A stretch of DNA of 64,000 nt from Lacticaseibacillus hulanensis (GTDB lineage: Bacteria; Bacillota; Bacilli; Lactobacillales; Lactobacillaceae): NCBI RefSeq assembly GCF_004010095.1, contig NZ_RRYD01000007.1, positions 1 to 64,000 on the forward strand, in the 5' to 3' direction. Made by a program: the position numbers and the translations under genes. Shown piece after piece: positions 1-7,299 of the stretch. Under the pieces are notes generated by a model. It did no database searches, was not told the origin of the DNA, and saw nothing but the letters and a program-made list of their open reading frames with translations. Numbering within the stretch: the stretch's first letter is position 1; each line of letters starts with the position of its first letter.

Positions 1-75
1 ACACAGAAGTTAAGCTTCTCTACGCCGATAGTAGTTGGTGGGAAACTGCCTGCGAGGGTAGGAAGCTGCCACGCT
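1..75 (+). rRNA. rrf: 5S ribosomal RNA, 3' part
   Basis: The first 75 bases carry the conserved lower half of bacterial 5S rRNA, including AACTGCCTGCGAGGGTAGGA and the closing GCTGCCACGC. The 5' part lies outside the window, so an rRNA operon ends here. No tRNA genes follow it. Confidence 0.93.
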
Positions 76-83
76 CAGTAAAA

Positions 84-118
84 GGGTCAATCAGACATTG
101 TCTGGTTGGCTCTTTTTT
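84..118 (+). terminator. Intrinsic terminator of the rRNA operon
   Basis: An imperfect hairpin, GTCAATCAGA/TCTGGTTGGC with GU pairs around a CATTG loop, is followed by a run of six T. It sits just past the 5S rRNA. Confidence 0.8.
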
Positions 119-129
119 GTTGCACTTAA

Positions 130-270
130 GATGCAGAACCAGAAACATCTGGAATTATTAACGAGGTCAACGAGCAGCTGCACCACGTTTTGTTAGGTGA
201 CGGTTCAATCGGCATTGCGAATGCTCCTTCTGAAGGTGAATCAGCTCCTAAAGCATGGTCTCATCAATGA
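130..270 (+). pseudogene. C-terminal remnant of an unidentified protein
   Basis: An open frame of 46 codons begins directly after an in-frame TAA at 127-129 and ends in TGA at 268-270. It has no start codon or ribosome binding site. The translation (ending APKAWSHQ) has normal protein composition, so it is probably the C-terminal tail of a gene truncated beside the rRNA operon. The family is not recognised, and chance coding potential is possible. Confidence 0.3.
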
Positions 271-360
271 GCCACAAACACGCTTACTAAGTAGCAAAAG
301 CAACGAAAGAATTGGCCCAATAATTACAGGCGGCCAAAAAGATTAATTGCCAATTTTCCA

Positions 361-420
361 CTAGTATGTATTGCATACCAGTCAGGTGGGTGGTATATTC
401 TAGTTGGTAAAGCATACTAG
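361..420 (+). promoter_or_regulatory. padR promoter with nested inverted repeats
   Basis: TTGCAT (371-376) and TATATT (394-399) are 17 bp apart and form a good sigma-A promoter. The palindrome GTATG-TATTG-CATAC (364-378) covers the -35 box. A second longer-range pair, CTAGTATG (361-368) and CATACTAG (413-420), brackets the whole promoter. Such ATGTA-rich dyads are typical PadR operators, so autorepression is inferred. Confidence 0.65.
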
Positions 421-439
421 TAGGAAGGAAGAGGTCACC

Positions 440-784
440 TTGGCGCAAACAAACACCAGCCAAATGCTCAAGGGGGTACTGCAGGGTTGCCTGCTCATCA
501 TCCTGAACGACGAGCCATCGTACGGCTACGCAATCATGCAGCGACTAACTGGCTTTGGCTTCGGCGACGTCCCCAAGGGCACCATTTACCCGCTACTGTT
601 AACAATGGAACGCAAGCAACTCATCGCCAGCACGATGCAGCAGTCCCCCGATGGCCCCGAGCGCAAGTATTACCACCTCACCGCCACCGGCCAGGCCGAA
701 CGGCAGTCATTCATCGCCGACTGGCACAATCTACAACACAACGTCACCCAGGTTATGGCATTGGAGGATGAGCAGAATGACTAA
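440..784 (+). CDS. PadR family transcriptional regulator
   Basis: A 114-residue PadR-type winged-helix repressor. The N-terminal part has the family hallmark of a hydrophobic helix followed by PSYGYAIMQRL, then GTIYPLLLTMERKQLI and PERKYYHLTATG for the recognition helix and wing. A longer frame opens at TTG 404, but that lies inside the promoter. TTG at 440, with AAGGAAGAGG ending 5 bases upstream, is therefore the likely start. Its last codons overlap the next gene by 8 bp, so the two are co-translated. PadR proteins usually repress their own operon, often a membrane or efflux function, in response to phenolics, antimicrobials or envelope stress. The ligand is unknown here. Confidence 0.9.
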   Translation: MAQTNTSQMLKGVLQGCLLIILNDEPSYGYAIMQRLTGFGFGDVPKGTIYPLLLTMERKQLIASTMQQSPDGPERKYYHLTATGQAERQSFIADWHNLQHNVTQVMALEDEQND

Positions 785-1616
785 GCAAAAGCTAGTGACA
801 CTAATCAATCAGCGTGTCCAGTTACTCACCAAGGACAACGCTACTTACTACAGCAAAATCTTGATTTACACGCGGATGCGCAGCTTCTTCAAAGATGGCG
901 ACCAGGTGGAGCGCGAACTATTGAGCATCCTCAACGACATGATTGATGCGCAGGGCGACGGTGTGAGCGCGCTGGAGTACTTCGGCCCCCACCCCGGCAA
1001 GGTCACCCAAGACATTCTGGCGGCCATCCCTAACGACCGCAAAGCCATCACGCGGCTAGTGCTAGCATGTGTGGCCTTCTACTGCACCGTTAGTTTCGTA
1101 CCGCTACTCCTCTTTCCCGACGAACAAGTCGACCTCGGGACCTTTGTGCTGATGGGCATCCCGCTTGCCCTGCTAATCCTGATTTTTTTCTGGATGTTCA
1201 GCACCTCGGTCTTCAGTCGCCACCCCGTGCTCTATTTGTACGCCTCGTTCGTGCTACTCGGTGTCGGCACCGGCGGACTCATTGTCGCCAACATGTTCAT
1301 CCATACGCCGCTGCGGGTACGGCTCGCGGGTACCAGCGGCGTCATCGTGATTGTGCTCCTACTACTCCTGGCTACCTATGCCTACTACCGGAACGGCGAT
1401 CACGTGCTCAACCTCGGTTTCTACCTCTTCCCCCTGCTACTGGGAATATTTGGCATCGTCTTGCGGCTGTCACCGTCCCAAGCCCACTACTGGCTGCGCG
1501 GTGAGTACCCACCGGTTGCGTGGGTGATGGTGGGCGTTCTCGCCCTCATCTGGTTCTACCCATTAAGCGTGCTCCTCATTCGGCTCAGACGTAATCGGCA
1601 CAAGCAGGTAAAATAA
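777..1616 (+). CDS. HAAS-domain multi-pass membrane protein, PadR partner
   Basis: A 279-residue protein. Roughly the first 95 residues are a soluble helical domain (LLTKDNATYYSK, a GDQVERELLSIL segment, HPGKVTQDIL) that resembles the HAAS/DUF1129-type domain commonly encoded next to PadR regulators. Seven or so hydrophobic segments follow, and the tail is basic (RLRRNRHKQVK). The ATG at 777 has TTGGAGG nine bases upstream and overlaps the padR stop. The ATG at 768 abuts the Shine-Dalgarno and is unlikely. By family context it probably senses or responds to membrane conditions under PadR control; the actual function is unknown. Confidence 0.8.
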   Translation: MTKQKLVTLINQRVQLLTKDNATYYSKILIYTRMRSFFKDGDQVERELLSILNDMIDAQGDGVSALEYFGPHPGKVTQDILAAIPNDRKAITRLVLACVAFYCTVSFVPLLLFPDEQVDLGTFVLMGIPLALLILIFFWMFSTSVFSRHPVLYLYASFVLLGVGTGGLIVANMFIHTPLRVRLAGTSGVIVIVLLLLLATYAYYRNGDHVLNLGFYLFPLLLGIFGIVLRLSPSQAHYWLRGEYPPVAWVMVGVLALIWFYPLSVLLIRLRRNRHKQVK

Positions 1617-1624
1617 ATGCACGC

Positions 1625-1676
1625 AAATACGACAACGAATAGTGGCAAATTCCGCACGTTCGTTGTCGTATTTTTT
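1625..1676 (+). terminator. Intrinsic terminator after the padR operon
   Basis: A perfect 15-bp inverted repeat (AAATACGACAACGAA at 1625-1639 against 1659-1673) runs into T's. The A-rich left arm means it may also act on the opposite strand. Confidence 0.85.
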
Positions 1677-1743
1677 GCGCTAATAAATATAAACTAGGTA
1701 ACAGGCCCGGTTGTTGTTCAAGAAGAGGTTGGCCAAAATCAAC

Positions 1744-1775
1744 AAAAAACAGTTAGGAAAATCTTCCTAACTGTT
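1744..1775 (-). terminator. Intrinsic terminator of the Eis-like acetyltransferase gene
   Basis: AACAGTTAGGAA/TTCCTAACTGTT is a perfect 12-bp stem with a 4-base loop. On the minus strand it is followed by a run of T (A-run 1744-1749 on the plus strand). Confidence 0.9.
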
Positions 1776-1783
1776 CCTAAACA

Positions 1784-2950
1784 TTAAAAGTAGTCGATTA
1801 GCGCTGGGTGTTTACCAGCAGTGAGTGTTGTTAGTGCACTAACAGCGGCGGAATTAGCCGTAATTTCACCGCTGCGTACTAATGTTTCAGGGCGTTGAGC
1901 GCCAAAGAGTAGTTTGACTAAATTTTGAATGTCTAGCGTGATGTCCGCGTCTGGACTTAAATCATCGTCTTGCTTGATGAAACCGGCCGCGCTTAATTGC
2001 CAAGTGCCCTGGTTTGCAGTAAGCACGGGGTCGGTCACAGCTAAGGTGATCGGCGCAGCGGGCATCTTGCCTGGATACTTGGCCATGAAGTCAGCCAGGT
2101 TGACGATGCGGGCCATCATGTACGGCCTGATTGTGGCCGTCACGGCATCCGGCTCGGGAAACAGGTCACCGCCGTACTCCAAACTAGGCGCGTCATAGGT
2201 AATCGCCGCAAAGCTGTTGCCGTGCTTCAGGATAAATTGACGCAGCGCCGTGAATTCGTCACTAGTCGGCGCAACCAGTTCCTTCACCGTCAGCGCGGAA
2301 TTAGTCCGCTCGTAAATCACGTAACCGGTCGGCTTGCCGGCAGCATCTTGGTAAATGCCCACGTCCCAGTCGTGCTTGAGCGTTAGGTAATGCCACCACC
2401 AATCGGCGCGGACCAAACCGCCCGCAGCGGATTGATTGTCGGCGTAGATTTTCTTGACGGTCGGCAGCTCCGCGGCTAGCGGGCTGCGCGTGACGTGACC
2501 ACCTGCTGTGGTGCGCGGGAAACTGGGCAAAGCGGTCGTGCTAAGTTCGTAGTGAATCTGGTTAAACACCTGCTCGTAGCCAAAGCGCCGGTAATAACTG
2601 AAGGCGAACGGCGCCAAATAGGATAGGGTTGTGCCGTCTGCGTACATGTCGTTCAGTGCGGCCTTGATTAACGTTCCGGCGCCACCACGCCCGGAGAATT
2701 CGGGCGCGGAACAAACGTCGCCAATTCCGGCCATCGAAAATTCGGTGCCGCCGAAGTTAACGGTGAACGGCAGACTGTACAGGGCACTGACCAGCTGGTT
2801 ATCGGCGTGGATGCCGTAATTGTTTGCATGCGTGAACCGGGCGTCGAAAAATGCACGGCGGCGGACCGAGTGTGTTTGGTTGAAAGCATATAGATATAAT
2901 TCGTAAAATGCATCTTGATCAGTAGTTGAGGAAATCCTGTAGTTGGTCAT
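1784..2950 (-). CDS. GNAT N-acetyltransferase of the Eis family
   Basis: About 388 residues, the usual size of Eis-like proteins (two GNAT-type domains plus a C-terminal SCP2-like domain). The acetyl-CoA binding segment is visible in the first domain (GIGDVCSAPEFSGRGGAGTLIK), followed by LAPFAFSYYRRFGYEQ, a signature of this family. The C-terminal stretch (ITLDIQNLVKLLFGAQRPETL) matches the SCP2-like end. A GTG four codons upstream abuts the Shine-Dalgarno. The ATG at 2950, with AAAGGAG ten bases upstream, is preferred. It is a cytosolic enzyme that acetylates amines; the substrate cannot be told from sequence. Monocistronic, with its own terminator. Confidence 0.85.
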   Translation of the reverse strand: MTNYRISSTTDQDAFYELYLYAFNQTHSVRRRAFFDARFTHANNYGIHADNQLVSALYSLPFTVNFGGTEFSMAGIGDVCSAPEFSGRGGAGTLIKAALNDMYADGTTLSYLAPFAFSYYRRFGYEQVFNQIHYELSTTALPSFPRTTAGGHVTRSPLAAELPTVKKIYADNQSAAGGLVRADWWWHYLTLKHDWDVGIYQDAAGKPTGYVIYERTNSALTVKELVAPTSDEFTALRQFILKHGNSFAAITYDAPSLEYGGDLFPEPDAVTATIRPYMMARIVNLADFMAKYPGKMPAAPITLAVTDPVLTANQGTWQLSAAGFIKQDDDLSPDADITLDIQNLVKLLFGAQRPETLVRSGEITANSAAVSALTTLTAGKHPALIDYF

Positions 2951-3116
2951 GGCAGTCACGCTCCTTTAATGTTTGCGCTATCACTTTCATTCTACCGCAG
3001 TGCGCCAGCTGGTTGGTGATTTTGGTGACGGAAAGCGCGAAATGACCGGGAACACTTGTTTTTTAGTCGCATCGACTTTGTTATAATTGGTTGAATTCAC
3101 AAGACGGAGGGTAATT

Positions 3117-3437
3117 ATGCCACGCAAAGTTACTGCAGATAATTTAGAAGAGCTAACCAAGTCCGGCACGGTGGTGATGGACATCTGGGCGCCTTGGTGT
3201 GGCCCGTGCAAAATTCTCAGTCCAATGCTCGTTGAACTGGAAAAGGAACTACCTGGTCTTCACGTCATCACGCAAAATGTCGATGACGACAAGTCAATTG
3301 CGGCCAAGTTCGGGGTGCAGTCCGTGCCGACGATGGTGATTTTTCAAAACGGCCGGGCCGTCGAGAAGGTTACCGGGGCGTTCCCTAAGGCCAAGTTGCG
3401 GAAGTATCTGGAGGGCGTTCTGGCGCGCGAGGCATAG
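3117..3437 (+). CDS. trxA: Thioredoxin
   Basis: A 106-residue thioredoxin with the active site WCGPCK (residues 27-32), the cis-proline loop SVPTM, and a C-terminal amphipathic helix. It reduces protein disulfides in the cytosol using electrons from thioredoxin reductase. The frame is open further upstream, but ATG 3117 has GGAGGG five bases before it. An extended -10 element (TGTTATAAT ending at 3087) lies about 30 bases upstream. The residue before the motif is Pro (APWCGPC), as in classical TrxA. Lactobacilli often carry several thioredoxins, so this may be a paralogue rather than the main one. Confidence 0.92.
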   Translation: MPRKVTADNLEELTKSGTVVMDIWAPWCGPCKILSPMLVELEKELPGLHVITQNVDDDKSIAAKFGVQSVPTMVIFQNGRAVEKVTGAFPKAKLRKYLEGVLAREA

Positions 3438-3475
3438 TGCCTGCTGTGGGTCTTGCCCGGTGATTTGGGGGTAAT

Positions 3476-4225
3476 GTGGTGGATCGGAATGAATTGCTAG
3501 ATACGTGTCTGCTGGCGGGGCGCATCATGATTGAGGGCGGCAGCGAAATGTACCGCGTGGAAGACACCATGACGCGGATTGTGAACAACGCGGGCGAAAA
3601 TGATGCCGTGATTTTCTCCACCCCGACCGGCATCTTTGCTGGGATTCGGAATGAACCGTACATGCAGCTGCGGCAGATTAGCACGCGCGACATCGATATG
3701 GAACGGATTGCGCGGGTCAACTCACTGTCGCGGCAGTTTGCGGAACACAAGATCACGCTGAGTCAGTTGCACACGGCGCTGGCACACCTGGACAACAACA
3801 TTCCGTACTTCCCCATGTGGATGCAAATACTTGGGGCGGCGGTTTTGTCCGCACTGCTCATGGTCATCTTCACGCAGCAATACGATTGGTACGACATTCC
3901 ACTCGCCGGCGTTGCGGGTGCGGTCGGCTTCGCGGTGGCTGTGTACGTCCGGCATTTGGCCAAGATAAAATTTGTGAGTGAGCTGACTGGTTCGCTCGCG
4001 CTGGCGTTAACCGCGCTGCTTGGCGTCCGGCTTGGGCTCGGCCACAACATCGACAATATTCTGATTGGGGCCGTGATGCCGCTTGTGCCTGGCGTGGCGA
4101 TTACCAATTCCATTCGGGACCTGCTCGCGGGGCACCTGCTGACAGGCATGGCGCGCGGGATGGAGGCCATCCTGACCGCCAGTGCCATTGGGTTTGGGAT
4201 TGCCGTTGTGATTTCGATGGGGTAG
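3476..4225 (+). CDS. ThrE-type threonine/serine exporter, N-terminal subunit
   Basis: 249 residues. The N-terminal cytosolic part has the family motif GGSEMYRVEDTM (residues 21-32) followed by FSTPTGIFAGI, and about five transmembrane helices follow from residue 118. This is the DUF1212/ThrE N-terminal domain. In Corynebacterium ThrE this domain is fused to the C-terminal half; in Firmicutes the two halves are usually separate adjacent genes, as here. GTG at 3476 follows a G-rich Shine-Dalgarno (GGGGG). Its stop codon abuts the next gene, so the two halves are translationally coupled. By homology it exports small amino acids or peptides. Confidence 0.85.
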   Translation: MVDRNELLDTCLLAGRIMIEGGSEMYRVEDTMTRIVNNAGENDAVIFSTPTGIFAGIRNEPYMQLRQISTRDIDMERIARVNSLSRQFAEHKITLSQLHTALAHLDNNIPYFPMWMQILGAAVLSALLMVIFTQQYDWYDIPLAGVAGAVGFAVAVYVRHLAKIKFVSELTGSLALALTALLGVRLGLGHNIDNILIGAVMPLVPGVAITNSIRDLLAGHLLTGMARGMEAILTASAIGFGIAVVISMG

Positions 4226-4234
4226 GTGACTGTG

Positions 4235-4735
4235 ATGAACTTCTGGCTTCAGGCATTAATTCAATTTAGCTTTTGTTACGCCAGCACCGTCGCCTTTGCA
4301 ATTTGCATCAACGTACCGCGGCGGGGGCTCAACTGCGCGGGCATCGCGGGGATGCTCGGGTGGGTTGTTTACTGGCTGCTCTACAAGGCGGGCGTGTCGG
4401 TGCTCATTGGGAACCTGCTGGGCGCCTTTGCCATCGGGATTGCCGGCGTGCTGTTTGCGCGGTGGAAGAAAATGCCCGTGATCATGTTCAACATTCCCGG
4501 GTTGGTGCCGTTAGTGCCCGGTGCGACGGCTTACGAGGCGGTGCGGGCCTTCGTGTCGAACGACATGGACCAGGGAATACAGCTGTTGGTTCGCGTGATT
4601 ATGGTCGCCGGTTCAATCGCGGTTGGGTTCATGTTCGCGCAGCTGTTTGGCGACATCACCCGCCCGCGTTGGGGAATGCACCGCAAAGAAGACGCGGCGG
4701 AGGAAGCGGCAGACAAGCGTGCAGGTAGAATGTAA
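4235..4735 (+). CDS. ThrE-type threonine/serine exporter, C-terminal subunit
   Basis: 166 residues with four to five transmembrane segments, matching the ThrE_2/DUF3815 half of the exporter. Conserved features include YASTVAFAICINVPRRGL near the N-terminus and the membrane motif FNIPGLVPLVPGA, which recurs in the partner subunit as VMPLVPGV. A GTG at 4226 is also in frame, but it would start within the Shine-Dalgarno region, so ATG 4235 is chosen. The tail (MHRKEDAAEEAADKRAG) is charged and cytosolic. It probably forms one transporter with the upstream protein. Confidence 0.83.
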   Translation: MNFWLQALIQFSFCYASTVAFAICINVPRRGLNCAGIAGMLGWVVYWLLYKAGVSVLIGNLLGAFAIGIAGVLFARWKKMPVIMFNIPGLVPLVPGATAYEAVRAFVSNDMDQGIQLLVRVIMVAGSIAVGFMFAQLFGDITRPRWGMHRKEDAAEEAADKRAGRM

Positions 4736-4783
4736 CGAAAAGTCAGTACATTTTGCGCCATCAAGTAGCGCCAAATGTCTCGC

Positions 4784-4812
4784 TTGCTGAAAGCCGCTCC
4801 GTGCGTTACACT
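4784..4812 (+). promoter_or_regulatory. Promoter of a small RNA gene
   Basis: TTGCTG (4784-4789) and TACACT (4807-4812) are separated by 17 bp. No ribosome binding site or ORF follows within the transcribed stretch, which ends in a strong terminator 140 bases on. Confidence 0.6.
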
Positions 4813-4818
4813 TAACCC

Positions 4819-4990
4819 ATGCGATGAGTCGAGTAACACGTTTTAACGTGTGAAAGTTGCAGCCAGTGCGCATTACCCGCCGGATTGCGGGTGCTGGTGG
4901 TCCCTCTGGATTGTGGAGTTCATGGACCCGGTTGTTTACAACTGTGCGTAAGCCCACGTAGATTGCTTGCAATCTGCGTGGGCTTTTTTT
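4819..4990 (+). ncRNA. Autonomous structured small RNA, family not identified
   Basis: About 170 nt between a good promoter and a near-perfect 16-bp terminator stem (4951-4966 with 4969-4984, then T7). It contains at least four further hairpins: ACACGTTTTAACGTGT (4836-4851); CCAG..ACCCGC/GCGGGT.CTGG around 4873-4907; GGTCC/GGACC around 4908-4938; and GTTGTTTACAAC near 4940. No ORF of any length has a ribosome binding site. The size suits a 6S-type or other housekeeping sRNA, but I see no diagnostic consensus. It is not a T-box, SRP RNA, tmRNA or RNase P RNA. Confidence 0.6.
4951..4990 (+). terminator. Terminator of the small RNA
   Basis: AGCCCACGTAGATTGC pairs with GCAATCTGCGTGGGCT with one GU wobble across a 2-base loop, followed by seven T. 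Confidence 0.92.
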
Positions 4991-5244
4991 GTGCGTAGCG
5001 GCACTTAACTGCAGAGGGCAGGGCCCGAAGCAGTTAAGTGCTCGGCCTTAATGAGCCGCTTCATCGCCAGCAGTACTAATAATTTTGCATATACGTCAAT
5101 TTAATGATTACCAGCACAGCCTGCTAACACTTATTCAGAAAAATGATTAACTTTCTGCCCAAATGTGACAGAGATAACGCTCTCAATATGGTACGATAAC
5201 TAAAATGGTGTATATCGTGAATTATCTTGGGAATGGGGATATTT

Positions 5245-5700
5245 ATGAAGAAGAAGGTTGGGTTCTTCAGCGCTGCCGTACTATTTTTCAAAAATTACGT
5301 GAACTTCATGGACAATAGTACGCGGCGCGAATACTGGTTTGTGATGCTGTGGCAGTGGCTATTGACGTTGCTGCTTTACGTGTGGATTATGTTTGCGGCG
5401 TTCGGCGCAATTAGCAATGGGGCAAAACTGGCCGCCGCTGTTGCGACGCTTAAGGGGCCAATTATTGTGGCGGGAATTTTTAGCGTTGTGACCCTGGTGC
5501 CGATGATTTCGCTCCACGTGCGGCGCTACCGGGATGCGGGGATTTCGCCGCTGTGGCTCATACTGACGCTTATCGGCCCGGCGGTACTGATTGCGGTGGG
5601 GTCAATGACGGACGTAACTTGGCCATTGATTCTGGCCGGTGCAATCGGGATCGTGAATTTTGTGCTGGCGGCTCGGCCGAGCCGGGGATTACGGTTCTAA
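5245..5700 (+). CDS. DUF805 family membrane protein
   Basis: 151 residues. The family signature is present: a short N-terminal segment with FFKNYVNFMDNSTRREYW, three to four transmembrane helices, then the cytosolic motif HVRRYRDAGISPLW. In-frame starts at 5227 and 5233 lack a spaced Shine-Dalgarno. ATG 5245 has a GGGGA six bases upstream. DUF805 proteins are inner-membrane proteins of unknown function. A second member lies at 31482. It appears monocistronic with a downstream terminator. Confidence 0.85.
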   Translation: MKKKVGFFSAAVLFFKNYVNFMDNSTRREYWFVMLWQWLLTLLLYVWIMFAAFGAISNGAKLAAAVATLKGPIIVAGIFSVVTLVPMISLHVRRYRDAGISPLWLILTLIGPAVLIAVGSMTDVTWPLILAGAIGIVNFVLAARPSRGLRF

Positions 5701-5711
5701 TGATGATAGTT

Positions 5712-5747
5712 AGCATGTATCGGGGACTTGCCGGTGCATGCTTTTTT
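5712..5747 (+). terminator. Intrinsic terminator
   Basis: AGCATG (5712-5717) pairs with CATGCT (5737-5742), with a GU-rich extension of the stem, followed by a T-run. Confidence 0.75.
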
Positions 5748-5810
5748 GCTGCCGCCAGCAAATATCTGTAGTAGGCTAGCAGTGAGGACTAATTCGGAAT
5801 GGAGGCAACA

Positions 5811-6101
5811 ATGATGGATAAAAATGAAATGCTGGCCGTTAGCGACCTGTCGCCCCGCGCGCAGCAGGTCGTGGGGTTAATCATGTGGATGGATCGGCCA
5901 GACCGTGAAATTGTGATGCCGCGCAGCCAGTTTTACGCGCGGCTCCACTTTTACCCGCGGAACGAAAACATGATGGCAATTCAAAAGGCGGTTGCGGACG
6001 TGGTCGCCGAGCTGCGGGGTAGCATTTTCCCAGAATTCAACATTCGTGTTGGTGACAACGATTTGGGTGAGCAGGAGCAACTATTTACCATCACCTATTA
6101 A
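5811..6101 (+). CDS. Small cytosolic protein of unknown function
   Basis: 96 residues from ATG 5811 (ATG 5814 is equally possible), with GGAGG at 5801-5805. It has no signal peptide or membrane segment. A short helical N-terminal part (SPRAQQVVGLIMWMDRPDRE) is followed by SQFYARLHFYPRNENMMAIQKAVADVVAEL. Two positions (MAIQKAVADV, FPEFNIRVGD) suggest an alpha/beta fold. I do not recognise the family. It is a single gene between two membrane-protein operons. The strong ribosome binding site and protein-like composition support expression. Confidence 0.6.
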   Translation: MMDKNEMLAVSDLSPRAQQVVGLIMWMDRPDREIVMPRSQFYARLHFYPRNENMMAIQKAVADVVAELRGSIFPEFNIRVGDNDLGEQEQLFTITY

Positions 6102-6250
6102 CTATCTACGGCAAAATAACTAAATTTGGTTGTCTGTTGGTACTTTTGACCGATTTTTTCACCCATAATGGCATGGTATCGTTAACGTGTTGATTAACAG
6201 TGCAGTACTACGTAAGCCGGCCGCACGCGGTTGGCCCAAGGAGGAGCAAC

Positions 6251-6346
6251 ATGGCAATTATAACGACAATTGGTGCAGCGGCACTGATGCTATTATTGGG
6301 TACGGACGTTTCGTTTGCGAGCGTGGTTGAGCGCATCAAACACTAA
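6251..6346 (+). CDS. 31-residue hydrophobic peptide upstream of an ABC exporter
   Basis: ATG at 6251 follows an excellent AAGGAGGAGC Shine-Dalgarno, and the frame closes at TAA 6344-6346. The peptide starts MAIITTIGAAALMLLLG, a single predicted membrane helix, and ends with a charged tail, ASVVERIKH. It lies 41 bases before the start of the ATPase of a BcrAB-like exporter, so co-transcription is likely. It could be a regulatory or accessory membrane microprotein of that exporter, a leader peptide, or a signal-like peptide. Function is unknown. Confidence 0.55.
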   Translation: MAIITTIGAAALMLLLGTDVSFASVVERIKH

Positions 6347-6387
6347 CGGACGTGCCAGCATGATTGTGTTGGGTGAGGAGGATTTTT

Positions 6388-7299
6388 ATGGCAACAGAAC
6401 TTAAGGTGAAGGATCTACACAAGTTTTTCGGCCGCAAACAGGTCCTAAACGGTGTGGACTTCACTGTTGAAACGGGGCACATTGCCGCCCTCGTTGGACC
6501 GAACGGGGCCGGGAAAAGTACCATCATGAAGGCGATACTCGGCCTCATAACCACTAACGGTGGCGAAGTGACGATTGCTGGCCATGCCGTCAGCATTACC
6601 AGCCACCAGGAACTCGATAATGTCGGGGCACTGATCGAATACCCCGGGATTTATCCGTTCCTGACCGGGCGGCAGCACCTTGACTTGTTCGTGACCGGGA
6701 CCAAGGCGGTGAAGAAGGCGAAGATTGACTGGGTCGTTCAGGCCATGCAGATGGGCGGCTACATCGATACCAAGGCCAAGTCCTACTCTCTGGGGATGAA
6801 GCAGAAGCTGGGCATTGCGCAGGCACTGCTGAACCGGCCGAAACTGGTGATTCTCGACGAACCAATGAACGGTCTTGATCCGCAGGCGGTTAAGAACCTG
6901 CGTGACGTCATCGTGAGTCTGGCCAAGGGCGGCACCACCTTCCTGATTTCCAGCCACATTTTGAGTGAACTGGAAAAACTGGCGGACACCGTGCTGATGC
7001 TAAACGGCGGACGCATCGTGCAACAGACGACGATGCATGAGCTACAAAACGCCGGGACCAAGGTCTTCACCATCCACACGGTTGACGACGAGGGCGCACG
7101 GGCGGCCCTCATTAATCAGGGGATTCAAATTTTGCCGGGCAACAAGACGATTGCAATCGCGCTCACGGAAGAGGACTCCCTGGACAAGGCGCTCCGGGCG
7201 CTGATCAACGTCAACGTGACGATTACTGGGGTCAACCAGGTCAAGCACGACCTGGAAGGGTCATTCCTCGATATGATTAAATCTGGGGAGGCGAAATAA
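6388..7299 (+). CDS. ABC transporter ATP-binding protein, BcrA-like
   Basis: 303 residues with Walker A GPNGAGKST (about residues 37-45), signature SLGMKQKLGIAQAL, Walker B LVILDEPMNGLD and H-loop ISSHILSELEKL. The C-terminal 80 residues form the extra domain typical of bacitracin/lantibiotic-exporter ATPases (BcrA/NatA group). ATG 6388 has GGTGAGGAGG six bases upstream. Its stop overlaps the permease start (TAATG at 7297-7301). It energises export of, or resistance to, a cell-envelope-active peptide or drug. The substrate is not determined, and no two-component system is adjacent. Confidence 0.9.
   Translation: MATELKVKDLHKFFGRKQVLNGVDFTVETGHIAALVGPNGAGKSTIMKAILGLITTNGGEVTIAGHAVSITSHQELDNVGALIEYPGIYPFLTGRQHLDLFVTGTKAVKKAKIDWVVQAMQMGGYIDTKAKSYSLGMKQKLGIAQALLNRPKLVILDEPMNGLDPQAVKNLRDVIVSLAKGGTTFLISSHILSELEKLADTVLMLNGGRIVQQTTMHELQNAGTKVFTIHTVDDEGARAALINQGIQILPGNKTIAIALTEEDSLDKALRALINVNVTITGVNQVKHDLEGSFLDMIKSGEAK

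Noticed and set aside
2668-2913. Small ORFs inside the Eis-like acetyltransferase gene
   Set aside because: Alternative frames of a well-supported gene without their own initiation signals.
4819-4990. A T-box or other known riboswitch
   Set aside because: There is no GGNACCGCG antiterminator core and no gene directly downstream under its control; the terminator is followed by about 240 bases and another promoter.
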